Assembly: GCA_012103325.1 (NCBI GenBank)
Contig: WLWY01000001.1
Location: 1,741,019 to 1,805,018 of the forward strand
Source of the DNA: Alphaproteobacteria bacterium
GTDB taxonomy: Bacteria; Pseudomonadota; Alphaproteobacteria; UBA8366; GCA-2717185
Reading direction: 5' to 3'
DNA length: 64,000 nt
Below the pieces are notes generated by a model, which was not told where the DNA came from, did not search any database, and saw only the letters and a list, made by a program, of their open reading frames with translations. Of this stretch, positions 8,570 through 16,641 are shown piece after piece. The position numbers and the translations under genes were made by a program. Position 1 is the stretch's first letter; each line of letters begins with the position of its first letter.

Positions 8570-9816
8570 TTGATCTCCCGCCTACGCCTCTCGTGGCGCG
8601 ACGCGTATTACGGCTGGTTCGTGGTCGCCGCCTGCAACGGGGTCGCGTTCATCACCTGGGGCGTCACGATCTTCAATCAGGGCGTCTTCCTTGGTGTGTT
8701 CGTGCGAGATTTTGGCTGGTCTCCGGCGACGCTGTCGGTCGGACCTGTGCTGTTCCATCTGTGCGCGGGGATGGCCGGTGTTTGGGTCGGCCGTATCGTC
8801 GACCGTCGGGGGCCTCGGCTCGTCCTGATCGTGGGCGCGGTGCTGATTGGGCTCGGCATGATCGGCTTCGGAATGGTGCGCGAGCCGTGGCACACCTATC
8901 CGGTGTTCGTCCTATTGGGCTGCGGCTTTACCTGCATCCACACCATCACGCTCGGCAAGATCATTACCCGCTGGTTCGTGCGGCACCGGGTGCGCGCGAT
9001 GGCGGCCGCGACGTTCGGCGCGGGGCTGGGCGGTGCCGTGCTGGTGCCGCTCAATGCGGCGGTAATCGAAGGATGGGGTACCTTGGCTGGCGGGGTCGTG
9101 CTCGCCGCCGTGACCTTGGTGGTGATCGTTCCGCTCGCGCTTTGGATCATCAAGGACGGACCGGAAGCGGTTGGCCAGGAGCCGGACGGCGGTCTGGTAC
9201 CCGAGGAATCGCAAACCGTCGATCCCGATACGGACAGCCACCCCTGGACGGTACCGGAAGCGATGCGCACGGTCGCTTTCTGGGGCTGTCGATCTGCTTC
9301 GCGCTCGGCATGGCGGCGCAGGGCGGCTACCTGGTGCACCAGGTCATGTTCCTGCAGATGTCGCTCGGCCTGATCGGTGCGGCATCCATCGTGACCGTAA
9401 CGACCCTGATGGGCATGGTCGGGCGCGTCGGGTTCATGTTGGTCGGTCCGCGCCTGTCGCCGCGGGTCTGGGTGGCACTGATGTTTGCGATCCAGGCGAC
9501 GAGCTTCCTGCTGCTGGCGACCGGGTCGAGCCCTACGCAACTATTGATCGGCTCGGCGCTGTTCGGCCTGACCATGGGCGTCATCGTCGTCCTGCAGCCG
9601 CTTGCCACCGCCGCGGTGTTCGGACAGCAGGCGTTCGGGCGGATCTACGGTCCCATCTACATGTCGATCCGTATCGGCTCCGGTGCTGGACCCTTGCTGG
9701 CCGGCGTGCTGGTGGCGACGACAGGCAACTATGAAGCGGTCTGGTTCTTGCTGGCGGCGGCCCTGTTTGCGGGTGGCGTCGGAATCTTCGGAGCGATGTC
9801 AGCGGCGCGTTCCTGA
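8570..9816 (+). pseudogene. MFS transporter, split by a one-base frameshift
   Basis: The first part (8570 to about 9285) carries the first six membrane helices of an MFS permease: it starts MISRLRLSWRDAYYGWFVV, has the loop-2 motif GRIVDRRGPRLVL, and ends at PEAMRTVAFWG. The second half (LSICFALGMAAQGG to SAARS, stop 9816) lies in the next frame. Adding one G to the GGGG at 9282-9285 restores a continuous protein of about 415 residues (FWG-LSICF). It resembles the monocarboxylate/oxalate-type MFS subgroup. Its position between the OSBS-like enzyme and MmgE/PrpD suggests uptake of that pathway's substrate. The frameshift could be a true mutation or a homopolymer sequencing error. The start is TTG, with AAGG upstream. 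Confidence 0.85.
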
Positions 9817-9887
9817 GCCGCTGTTGTCTCCTTCGGTTCCGGCAGTGTTAACTTGCGCCGAAACGCTGGAGGGGAGCAGGCATCGCG

Positions 9888-11276
9888 ATGGACAGTTCAG
9901 GAGCAGCACCAAACTACACGAAGGAGCTCGCCGCCTTCATTGCCGGCCTAATATGGGACGATATTCCGGACGCGGTCGTCGAGCGGGCGAAGTACATCAT
10001 TCTCGACGGCTTGGGATGCGGCCTGTATGGCTCGCTCCAACCGTGGTCGCAGATCATGGTTGATACGTTGCGCAAGCTCGATGGCGACGCCGGCAAGGCG
10101 ACGGTTTGGGGGCGGAACGTTGCGTTGTCTGCGCCGCATGCGGCGCTTGCCAATTCCACGGCGGTGCAGGGCTTCGAACTCGACGATGTCCACTACCCGG
10201 CGGTCATGCATTGCGAGTCGCTGACTATTCCGGCTGCCCTGGCCCTGTGTGAGCAGAATGGTGGCATGACCGGACGTCAGTTGCTAACCGCCGTTATCGC
10301 GGGATGCGAGGCCGGACCGCGCGCCGGCATGTGCATGCGCGGGCGTGAGATGCTGGAGCGCGGCTGGCATTCCGGATCCATTGTCGGCGGCTTTGCTTCC
10401 GCGGCGACGTCGGCGAACTTTCTGGGACTATCGCCCGAGCAGACTGAGCACGCATTCGGTATCGCCGGGTCCGGCGCGAGCGGACTGATGGCGGCGCAGT
10501 ACGGCGCGATGGTCAAACGCATGCAGCACGGCCGGGCTTGTCAGAATGGTGTCTATGCCAGCTTGCTAGCGGTGGGCGGCTTTACGGGTATCGAGGACGT
10601 GTTCGAAGTGCCGTATGGCGGTTTCTGCACCACCTTCACGCAGAGCCAGACCGAATTCGATCTGTCGGCGTTGACGGCAGGGCTTGGCGAAGACTTCGAA
10701 ACGATGCGGGTGCGCATCAAGCTTTATCCGTGCGTGGGTGGCTCTCATTCTTCGGTAAACACGGCGCTGGTGCTCAAGCAGCGCGAAGGCTTTGCGCTCT
10801 CGGATATTGCGGAGGTCCGCATCACCGGCGCGAAGGCGTTCGTTGATCACGGTGGCTGGCCTTTTGAAGGACGCAATATCACGGAAGCACAGATGAATAT
10901 GCCCTATAGCGTTGCCGCGGCGTTGGCCGATGATGAACTGACGGTTAGCCGTTATACCGAGGACGCCATCAAGGATCCGGTGGTGCTTGATCTGGCGCGG
11001 CGGATCACCGTCCATCTCGACTCCGATGCCCCGATTCAGGGCGGTGGCGAGCGTATTTCGATTCAGCTCACTTCGGGTAAGACGATTGAACAACAAGTCG
11101 AGCCGGCCAAGGGCTTGGGTAGCCCGCCGGAACACTACCCTGTCGCCGAAGCCGTCGAGAAATACCGCAACCTTGCCGGCCGCGTCGTCGACGCGTCCCG
11201 GGTGGCGGAGATCGAAGCGATGGTGCTAGGGCTCGACGAACTGGACGATACGCGGGATTTGGCGGCGCTGCTTTAG
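9888..11276 (+). CDS. MmgE/PrpD-family protein (2-methylcitrate dehydratase-like)
   Basis: 462 residues. The family signature is present throughout: the N-terminal helix YTKELAAFIAGLIWDDIP, then AKYIILDGLGCGLYGS, the conserved NSTAVQGFELDDVHYPAVMH with catalytic-region aspartates and histidines, and the GIAGSGASGLMAAQYGAMVKR block. The C-terminal domain includes KLYPCVGGSHSSVNTAL. The family contains 2-methylcitrate dehydratase, cis-aconitate decarboxylase and many uncharacterised hydro-lyases acting on polycarboxylates. No prpB, prpC or acnD is nearby, so the methylcitrate cycle is not indicated. It follows the MFS gene by 71 bases on the same strand and probably belongs to the same catabolic set. 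GGAGGGGAG precedes the start. Confidence 0.87.
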   Translation: MDSSGAAPNYTKELAAFIAGLIWDDIPDAVVERAKYIILDGLGCGLYGSLQPWSQIMVDTLRKLDGDAGKATVWGRNVALSAPHAALANSTAVQGFELDDVHYPAVMHCESLTIPAALALCEQNGGMTGRQLLTAVIAGCEAGPRAGMCMRGREMLERGWHSGSIVGGFASAATSANFLGLSPEQTEHAFGIAGSGASGLMAAQYGAMVKRMQHGRACQNGVYASLLAVGGFTGIEDVFEVPYGGFCTTFTQSQTEFDLSALTAGLGEDFETMRVRIKLYPCVGGSHSSVNTALVLKQREGFALSDIAEVRITGAKAFVDHGGWPFEGRNITEAQMNMPYSVAAALADDELTVSRYTEDAIKDPVVLDLARRITVHLDSDAPIQGGGERISIQLTSGKTIEQQVEPAKGLGSPPEHYPVAEAVEKYRNLAGRVVDASRVAEIEAMVLGLDELDDTRDLAALL

Positions 11277-11291
11277 GGTGGCGACTAAACG

Positions 11292-11335
11292 AAAAACGGC
11301 GGGAAACGACGCCAATACAGTGCCTTTTCCCGCCG
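11292..11335 (-). terminator. Intrinsic terminator of the selenoperoxiredoxin gene
   Basis: A perfect 10-base inverted repeat (CGGCGGGAAA at 11297-11306 with TTTCCCGCCG at 11326-11335) is followed, on the reverse strand, by TTTTT (11296-11292). The hairpin lies 25 bases past the stop of the peroxiredoxin gene. No T-run follows it on the + strand, so it is oriented for the - strand transcript. Confidence 0.75.
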
Positions 11336-11359
11336 ATATGATTCGAACCGAAAAAACGC

Positions 11360-11812
11360 CTAAGACAGGCTCTTTAGATCCGCCAGCACCTGGTCCGGGT
11401 GCTCGGGCGGCTTCACCTCGTCATAAGACTTGGCGACTTTGCCGTCTGGACCGATCAGCACGGACTTGCGCTTCGGCATCTTCGAATCTGCGTCAGCCAC
11501 GCCATAGGCAATGGAATCCGAGCGGCCTTCGTCGCTCAGCAGATCGTATGGAAAGTCGAACTTGTCTTTGAAGGCTTTATTCTCCGCGGGCGTATCGAAA
11601 CTGACGCCCAGGATTACGGTGTTATGGTCGTTGAATTCTTGGATTCGATCACGGAACCCTTTTCCCTCGACCGTTCATCCGGGGGTATCGGCTTTGGGAT
11701 ACCACCACAGAAGCACGTATTTACCGGCGAAATCATCCAACGAGACGGCGGCGCCGTCCTGGTTGGTCATCGAGAACGCCGGGGCATTGTTACCTTCCCC
11801 TATCACAGACAT
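11360..11812 (-). CDS. Peroxiredoxin (BCP/AhpC-TSA type), predicted selenoprotein
   Basis: Translated conventionally, this 150-residue frame is cut by TGA at 11677-11675. Read as selenocysteine, residue 46 falls exactly at the peroxidatic position: YPKADTPGUTVEGKGFRDRI, where ordinary family members have Cys in TPGCTVE. The rest of the thioredoxin fold is intact on both sides (N-terminus MSVIGEGNNAPAFSMTNQDG, then VILGVSFDTPAENKAFK, FPYDLLSDEGRSDSIAYGV, KRKSVLIGPDGKVAKSY). No cysteine occurs elsewhere, so it would be a single-chalcogen enzyme. The start ATG has GAGGA 5 bases upstream, and a terminator follows the stop. Prx-like selenoproteins with this TxxU motif are an established bacterial family; they reduce hydrogen and alkyl peroxides using thiol donors. 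A hairpin suited to Sec insertion follows the TGA. Nonsense mutation is the alternative, but its exact location and the intact frame argue against it. Confidence 0.88.
11641..11659 (-). promoter_or_regulatory. Candidate bacterial SECIS element
   Basis: On the coding (-) strand, starting 16 bases after the TGA, GGGTTC (11659-11654) pairs with GAATCC (11646-11641) as six consecutive pairs including one G-U. They enclose the 7-base loop CGTGATC, whose second and third bases are GT. The loop G lies about 23 bases after the TGA. Known bacterial SECIS elements have a short apical loop with an early G, within roughly 16-37 bases of the UGA, so geometry fits. An alternative fold pairs GGTC/GATC and GGAA/TTCC around an AAGGG loop (11672-11647). 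I found these by eye, without energy calculation. Confidence 0.6.
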
Positions 11813-12324
11813 TGTGTCCTCTTGTGTTTGACGTTTGGGTTGCTTCAGAGGGAGTTAATCTAGCATTCCCGCACGCGATTGAAAGCGGGTCCCGTTCGAT
11901 TTTCGCGACGCGCGTGCTTTCTCGACTCACGCGATTGTTATCGAGTCAGGCGATTCTCGATCACTGTGGCCTTATCTAACATGTTGATTCAGAACAAATT
12001 TGCATGGAACGCAATGAAAAATTGCGTAGAATGTGGCTATCCCTGACCGGTAGTTGAACCCAAAATGCGGCGTATGCTACTGGAGACAATTATCGCCTCA
12101 GCGTCTGGCGGGAAGCAAGACAGGCTCTACAACAAATACGGAGAGCGCCGCTGTGTTGTGGTGCAAAGGCTATCTCCCGTTACACAGCACCACCACGGAG
12201 TATAGCTGGTTGCGGTTTTCTCGTTCAGAAACATCGCAGAAACCTTTTACGTCGCAAAGCGGCCTACAACACTCTTCGAAACTTGGGAACGTTGTTTGGG
12301 TATTGAGAGAGAGGGAGTGGGATT
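11813..12324. other. Divergent intergenic region with repeats, no gene seen
   Basis: 512 bases between the divergent peroxiredoxin (-) and PEP-CTERM (+) genes. I see no convincing coding frame. Two near-identical 15-mers, TCGACTCACGCGATT (11922) and TCGAGTCAGGCGATT (11941), lie in direct orientation 19 bases apart and differ at two positions. A perfect 7-5-7 palindrome, ACGCAAT-GAAAA-ATTGCGT, is at 12009-12027. These may be regulator sites for either gene. GAGAGAGGGAG just before 12325 is the ribosome site of the PEP-CTERM gene. No clear promoter boxes were identified. Confidence 0.5.
12009..12027. promoter_or_regulatory. Perfect 7-5-7 inverted repeat, possible operator
   Basis: ACGCAAT (12009-12015) and ATTGCGT (12021-12027) are exact reverse complements around GAAAA. 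The symmetry and size suit a dimeric repressor, or a short hairpin in a long leader. It lies 298 bases before the PEP-CTERM gene and 197 bases upstream of the peroxiredoxin start. No binding protein can be assigned. Confidence 0.4.
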
Positions 12325-13512
12325 ATGGGTATAGCCACACACAACCGGCCGCGCCTCAGGGCTGCGGCCCTCGCCATTTGCGTCCCGCTACTGACGGCGG
12401 CGCCTGCGACGCCGATCGTGCCATTCGCGGATACCGGCGATCTGTTCGTCCTCGACCGCGGCAATTCGTCGGTGGTTCGCATCGATTCGAACGGCGTTCC
12501 CACCGTGGCCGTGTCCCAAGCGGAGATCGTGGGGATCAACGGGGGCAGCTCCCCCACTTTCGCAGATACCGGCATAGCGTTCGATGCGGCCGGGAACATG
12601 TACTTCGCCGATGCCAACCAAGACAACATTTACAAGCGGACACCCAACGGCGCCCTGACCATACTGGTGGCGGGTGCCGATCTTGCGGCGGCGTCGGCGA
12701 CGGGTAGCGAGGCGCGCCCGGAGGGTCTCGCCTTCGGCAGCGACGGTCAGCTTTACGTCGTGGACGACAACAACAACACCGTCCTGCGGGTTGACCCGGA
12801 CAGCGGCGCGGCGAGCCTGTTCCGCTCGAACGCACAGTTGTTGGCGTTGAAGGCCGCCGGCGCCACAAGCTTCAATCCCGAATCCGGAATCATCGGCACC
12901 CCAGACGGTAAGATTTACGTGGCGGACGAGGGCGGGACCGAACCTCGCGGCGTAGTCGAGCTCGACATCGCCAACAGCGCTAACGACGGCCTGCTGACCA
13001 GCGGCGGGGAGATCACGGGCAGCCCGCATTTCATGACGCGCGGGCCCACCGGGGACCTTTTCCTCGCCGATCCGAATAGTGCTACCTCAATTGATCAAAT
13101 CCTGCGGATCGACCCGGATACCGGCGACGTGACCGTGTTCCTGGACGAAGCGCAAATCATCGCGGCCGTCGGCGATCCTCTCGTCACGAATATTTCGCCT
13201 GACGCCGGGATCGCGTTCGACGACGCAGGCAACTTCTACCTGGCCGAGGAACTTTCTGACAGCATCCTCAGATGGGACGTGGACGATTTCGCCTTGGGGA
13301 CGATCGACACCGCGAGCGGTTCGGTCTTCACCTCGCGTGCGGCGTTGGAGGCCGCCTTTGGCATCGGCGGTAACACCATTCGGCTCGACGCCGGCATCGC
13401 CTTCGCGCCGTTCATCGAATCCGCCGCGGTCCCCGAGCCGACGGGGCTGGGCCTCTTCGCCACCGCGCTGATCGGCCTCGGCTGGGCGCGGCGGCGGCGT
13501 GTTACGGCTTGA
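12325..13512 (+). CDS. Secreted beta-propeller protein with PEP-CTERM sorting signal
   Basis: 395 residues. An N-terminal signal peptide (basic NRPRLRAAALAICVPLLTAA) precedes repeated blades of NHL/SMP-30 type, each with a DxxG(N/Q)xYxAD core: GIAFDAAGNMYFADANQDNI, then FGSDGQLYVVDDNNN, GTPDGKIYVADEGG and AFDDAGNFYLAEELSDSI. The C-terminus is a textbook PEP-CTERM signal: VPEP at about 369-372, a hydrophobic helix (TGLGLFATALIGLGWA), then the basic tail RRRR. Such proteins are cut and sorted by a membrane exosortase (EpsH/XrtA type) and are linked to exopolysaccharide or biofilm matrix. No exosortase gene is in the window. It overlaps the convergent EmrB-like gene by 11 bases. Confidence 0.87.
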   Translation: MGIATHNRPRLRAAALAICVPLLTAAPATPIVPFADTGDLFVLDRGNSSVVRIDSNGVPTVAVSQAEIVGINGGSSPTFADTGIAFDAAGNMYFADANQDNIYKRTPNGALTILVAGADLAAASATGSEARPEGLAFGSDGQLYVVDDNNNTVLRVDPDSGAASLFRSNAQLLALKAAGATSFNPESGIIGTPDGKIYVADEGGTEPRGVVELDIANSANDGLLTSGGEITGSPHFMTRGPTGDLFLADPNSATSIDQILRIDPDTGDVTVFLDEAQIIAAVGDPLVTNISPDAGIAFDDAGNFYLAEELSDSILRWDVDDFALGTIDTASGSVFTSRAALEAAFGIGGNTIRLDAGIAFAPFIESAAVPEPTGLGLFATALIGLGWARRRRVTA

Positions 13513-14995
13513 TCTTCACCAATAGCATGATGGGGATCGTGGCGAACGAGACCAGGGCGTAGAGCGCGAACGAGTTCGTGTAGCCCACCATTAACGCCTG
13601 GCGGTTGACCTCGGAGCCGAGGGCGGCCAGCCCATGAACCGTATCGAACGACCACATGCCCATGACTTGCGGCAGGCGCAGCGACTCGCCGAAGGCGGAG
13701 ATGTTTTCCGATAGTTCGGAGTAGCTGATTTTGCCGGTGCGCGAGACCGTCAGCACGCTGACCGAGATGAAGATGCTACTGCCGAAATTGCGCAGCAGGT
13801 GAAAGATCGAGGACGCGTCGGGCAGCATGCGCACGGGCAAGGTGGCGAAGGCGACGATCGACAGCGGCACCCACATGATCGCCGAACCGAAGCCCTGCAG
13901 GACCCCGTTCAGCGCGACGGTCAGCGGTGCCACGTCGAGGTTGAACAGGGCCATGTTCCAGCCCGATAGGCCGATGGCGCTGATGCCGATGATCATCCCG
14001 ACCCGGGGATCCACCTTTGCGATCAGCGCCACGGCGAAGAAGCCGATCACCATGCCGGCGCCGCGCGCGGCAAGCAGGATGCCGATCATCGAGTCCGGAT
14101 AACCCATGAGGTTCTGCAGCATGGTGGGGATCATCACGGTCGGCGTGATGTTGAGCATCCCGTAGACGAAGACCAGCAGGATTCCGATGCTGAAATTGCG
14201 GTCACGGAATAGGTGTGGATTGATGAAGGGTTGTTCCGCCATCGCCGAATGCACGATGAAGATCCAAAGCGCGACACCGATCAGCGCCAGATAGGCCCAG
14301 ATCTCTTTCGACTCCAGCCAGTCGAGCCGCTCGCCGCGGTCCATCGCCAGCTGCGCGCAGGTGATGGCGACCGAGAACAGCAGGAAGCCGCTCCAGTCGA
14401 GGCGGAACGAGGACCGGCCGCCGTTATCGTGAACCCATAGCCACGCGGCAAGGAACGTCGCCGCGCACATCGGCAGAATCAGGATGAAGACGAAGCGCCA
14501 ATTGTAGGCCTCCGCAAGATAACCGCCCAGTGCCGGCGCGATGGCCGGGCCGATGACGACGGCGATGCCGAAGATCCCTTGCGCGAAGGCGCGCCGCTCC
14601 GGCGGATAGACGGCGACGATGATCGCCTGCGCCAGCGGCACCAGTGGCGCGCCGCACGCGCCCTGTCCGATGCGGTAGATCAGCAGCGGCACCAGGGAAT
14701 CGGCGGTCGCGCACAGCAAAGAACTGGCGGAAAACCCGACGATCGACCATAGGATGACACTCCGGTGCCCCCAGCGCGCGACCAGCCAGCCCGTCGTCGG
14801 CGTCACCACCGCGGTCGCGATGACGTTCAACGTCACCACCCAGGAGACTTGCTCCGGCGTCGCCGAAAGCGCGCCCTGCAACTGCGGCAGGACCACGTTG
14901 ACGATGGTCTGCGTCACTGCATAGAGCATTGTGCAAAGGGACACCGCCAGCAGGATCAGCCCGCGGGGGATCGTCGTGTCGCGCGTTGCAGCCAT
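13502..14995 (-). CDS. DHA2-family (EmrB/QacA-like) MFS drug exporter
   Basis: 497 residues, the usual length for 14-helix DHA2 proteins. It starts at a hydrophobic first helix (LILLAVSLCTMLYAVTQTIV), followed by the family motif NVVLPQLQGALSATPEQVSW and LVARWGHRSVILW (motif A between helices 2 and 3). RIGQGACGAPLVPLAQAI corresponds to motif B, and AIAPALGGYLAEAYNWRFVF to motif C of antiporters. It exports amphipathic compounds by proton antiport in characterised members. No membrane-fusion (EmrA/HlyD) partner is adjacent, which is unusual for EmrB; it may work alone or with a distant partner. Its substrate is unknown. Confidence 0.88.
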   Translation of the reverse strand: MAATRDTTIPRGLILLAVSLCTMLYAVTQTIVNVVLPQLQGALSATPEQVSWVVTLNVIATAVVTPTTGWLVARWGHRSVILWSIVGFSASSLLCATADSLVPLLIYRIGQGACGAPLVPLAQAIIVAVYPPERRAFAQGIFGIAVVIGPAIAPALGGYLAEAYNWRFVFILILPMCAATFLAAWLWVHDNGGRSSFRLDWSGFLLFSVAITCAQLAMDRGERLDWLESKEIWAYLALIGVALWIFIVHSAMAEQPFINPHLFRDRNFSIGILLVFVYGMLNITPTVMIPTMLQNLMGYPDSMIGILLAARGAGMVIGFFAVALIAKVDPRVGMIIGISAIGLSGWNMALFNLDVAPLTVALNGVLQGFGSAIMWVPLSIVAFATLPVRMLPDASSIFHLLRNFGSSIFISVSVLTVSRTGKISYSELSENISAFGESLRLPQVMGMWSFDTVHGLAALGSEVNRQALMVGYTNSFALYALVSFATIPIMLLVKIKP

Positions 14996-15037
14996 TCGGT
15001 TTGCGGTTGGTGGTGGGCGGGAGCGCTATCTATAGCA

Positions 15038-15934
15038 TCATTGCCGCGCGCTGCGAGGCAGGGGGCCGCCGCTCGCCAAATAGACACCGATCGAAACAAG
15101 GACGATGCCGGCCCCGTCCGAGGCGATCGGCCATTCGTCGAGCAGCGGGATCGCAAACAGCGCCGACAGCGCCGGCACGAGCGCACCGAAGGCGGCACCA
15201 CCCGAGGCACCGAGAATTGCGACCGCTCGGCCATACAGGATAAGGGAAACGATGGTGACGAGAATGCCCTGGAACACCGTCTGAAGCACGAGTTCCGCAA
15301 CCGGCATTTCGAGAAGACGGTTTCCCTGCAGGACGAAATAGAGCGGCAAATAGAGGATTGCCGAGGCAGTGGAGACGATCGCGGTCGCGTGCAAAGGGTC
15401 GAGGTCCGCTCGCCGCATGACAATGGTAAAGCCCGCCCACAGCAGGGCGGCGGACAGGAACATCGCATGGCCGATAGTGCGGGTTCCAGGCGTTAGGGCG
15501 TACCAGCCAACGATCACGAGCGCGCCGGTCAGGATGAGCGCAAGCCCAATCTTGTTGGCGGTCAACAGTTTCTCGCGCAACACGAAAGCGGCGATGAGCG
15601 CGACGAACAGCGGCATGAAACCGGGATTGAGTGCGCCCTGGTCGTGTGCCGGGGCGAAGCGTAACCCGCCCGCCGCAAGCAGTACGTAGGGCACTCCGCC
15701 CCCAGCGATCAGCATCGCGAGTCCGAACCATCCGAGCCGGTCCAGGGCCAAGCCTCGCTTTACCAGTACTGGCAGCAGGATCAGCCCGGCGACGCCGAAG
15801 CGCAGCGTCGCGATATCCCAGGCATCCAGATGGGTCGTGACGGCGAGCCGCGTGACCGCGCTCCAGCCGGCCCAGATGGCCACCGCCGCAAACCCGAACA
15901 GCGCGCCGGTTACGTAGCGCGGGTTAGTGGTCAC
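15038..15934 (-). CDS. EamA/DMT-superfamily transporter
   Basis: 298 residues from GTG 15934, selected because GGAGGGG lies just upstream; an ATG 30 bases earlier is less well placed. Ten hydrophobic helices make two EamA repeats: the first from YVTGALFGFAAVAIWAGWSA to about 140, the second from TIGHAMFLSAALLWAGFTIV to SIGVYLASG. These carriers export or import metabolites and amino acids. It lies 42 bases downstream of the start of the EmrB-like gene and on the same strand, so it is upstream in transcription order and could be co-transcribed. Substrate is not predictable. Confidence 0.85.
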   Translation of the reverse strand: MTTNPRYVTGALFGFAAVAIWAGWSAVTRLAVTTHLDAWDIATLRFGVAGLILLPVLVKRGLALDRLGWFGLAMLIAGGGVPYVLLAAGGLRFAPAHDQGALNPGFMPLFVALIAAFVLREKLLTANKIGLALILTGALVIVGWYALTPGTRTIGHAMFLSAALLWAGFTIVMRRADLDPLHATAIVSTASAILYLPLYFVLQGNRLLEMPVAELVLQTVFQGILVTIVSLILYGRAVAILGASGGAAFGALVPALSALFAIPLLDEWPIASDGAGIVLVSIGVYLASGGPLPRSARQ

Positions 15935-16014
15935 TGCGCCCCTCCGGATCGTTCGCACCGCCACATGATAGCGGCGGCGTCCTGACAGCTTATGTCACGA
16001 GTGACGGGATGCGG

Positions 16015-16476
16015 TTAGCGATCTGGGTTTTGGGTGCCGTGGAGCAGGTAGTCCGGCACTTTGAGCGCCTCATCTTCCATGTCCCAGGCCTGCGCCGCGA
16101 TACGCCAGGTTCCGTTCTCTTTGATGAGGAGGAAGGCTTCGACGCCCTGCGTCTCCCGTTCCCGATTCTCGATATTGCAGCAAACGCCAAACGCGACCGC
16201 GACGTTGCCGAAGACATGGATTTTGGTGCCGCCGACGGATTGCTCAAAGGATTCCAGGTTCGTTCGCGCCGCCGTTTTCATTCGCTCGATAAACGCGGGG
16301 AGCAATTGGCGTTTTGCGGGACGGGCGGCGGCATACAACGGCGCGTCGGTTACGAAGTCCCCGGCAAACGTCTCCCAGTCGGATATTTTATCCGCCGACC
16401 AACTGATGCTGCGAAACTGCCGAGCGATCAGGGTCTCGATCGCCTGAATATCGTCGCTCCGATCCCTCGTCGTCAT
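16015..16476 (-). CDS. SnoaL-like/NTF2-fold protein
   Basis: 153 residues from ATG 16476, preceded by a strong AGGAGG 8 bases upstream; an earlier in-frame ATG at 16536 lacks this. The alpha-plus-beta cone is recognisable: an N-terminal helix DDIQAIETLIARQFRSIS, WETFAGDFVTDAPLYAAARP, IHVFGNVAVAFGVCCNIENR and the closing strand pair FLLIKENGTWRIAAQAWDME. NTF2-fold proteins include small isomerases, hydratases and non-catalytic ligand binders. It stands apart from neighbours, so no pathway is suggested. Confidence 0.8.
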   Translation of the reverse strand: MTTRDRSDDIQAIETLIARQFRSISWSADKISDWETFAGDFVTDAPLYAAARPAKRQLLPAFIERMKTAARTNLESFEQSVGGTKIHVFGNVAVAFGVCCNIENRERETQGVEAFLLIKENGTWRIAAQAWDMEDEALKVPDYLLHGTQNPDR

Positions 16477-16641
16477 GCCACCAATCCTCCTCGCCGGTAA
16501 AGATTGATGTTTCCGGCAGTTCGACGACGCGGTCAAGCGGCATTCCCGGTCCGTATCCGTCGTCGTGTTTGGCGGCTGCGGGCGTCATCGTCTATCCTTG
16601 CTGCCGCACCCCTTCCCGAAAGCAACTGCGAGTGATGTTCC

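Noticed and set aside
9282..9285. Programmed frameshifting in the MFS gene
   Set aside because: GGGG with no slippery heptamer, stimulator hairpin or known family precedent; an indel or sequencing error is more likely.
11399..11863. A 154-codon + strand frame over the peroxiredoxin locus
   Set aside because: The - strand protein is a clear peroxiredoxin once TGA is read as selenocysteine, whereas this frame has no homology-like features; it would mislead a standard caller.
12054..12707. A 217-codon open frame on the + strand starting upstream of the PEP-CTERM gene
   Set aside because: Its second half overlaps the PEP-CTERM gene in another frame and its composition is arginine-rich without any family motif or ribosome site; it is a chance frame in high-GC DNA.
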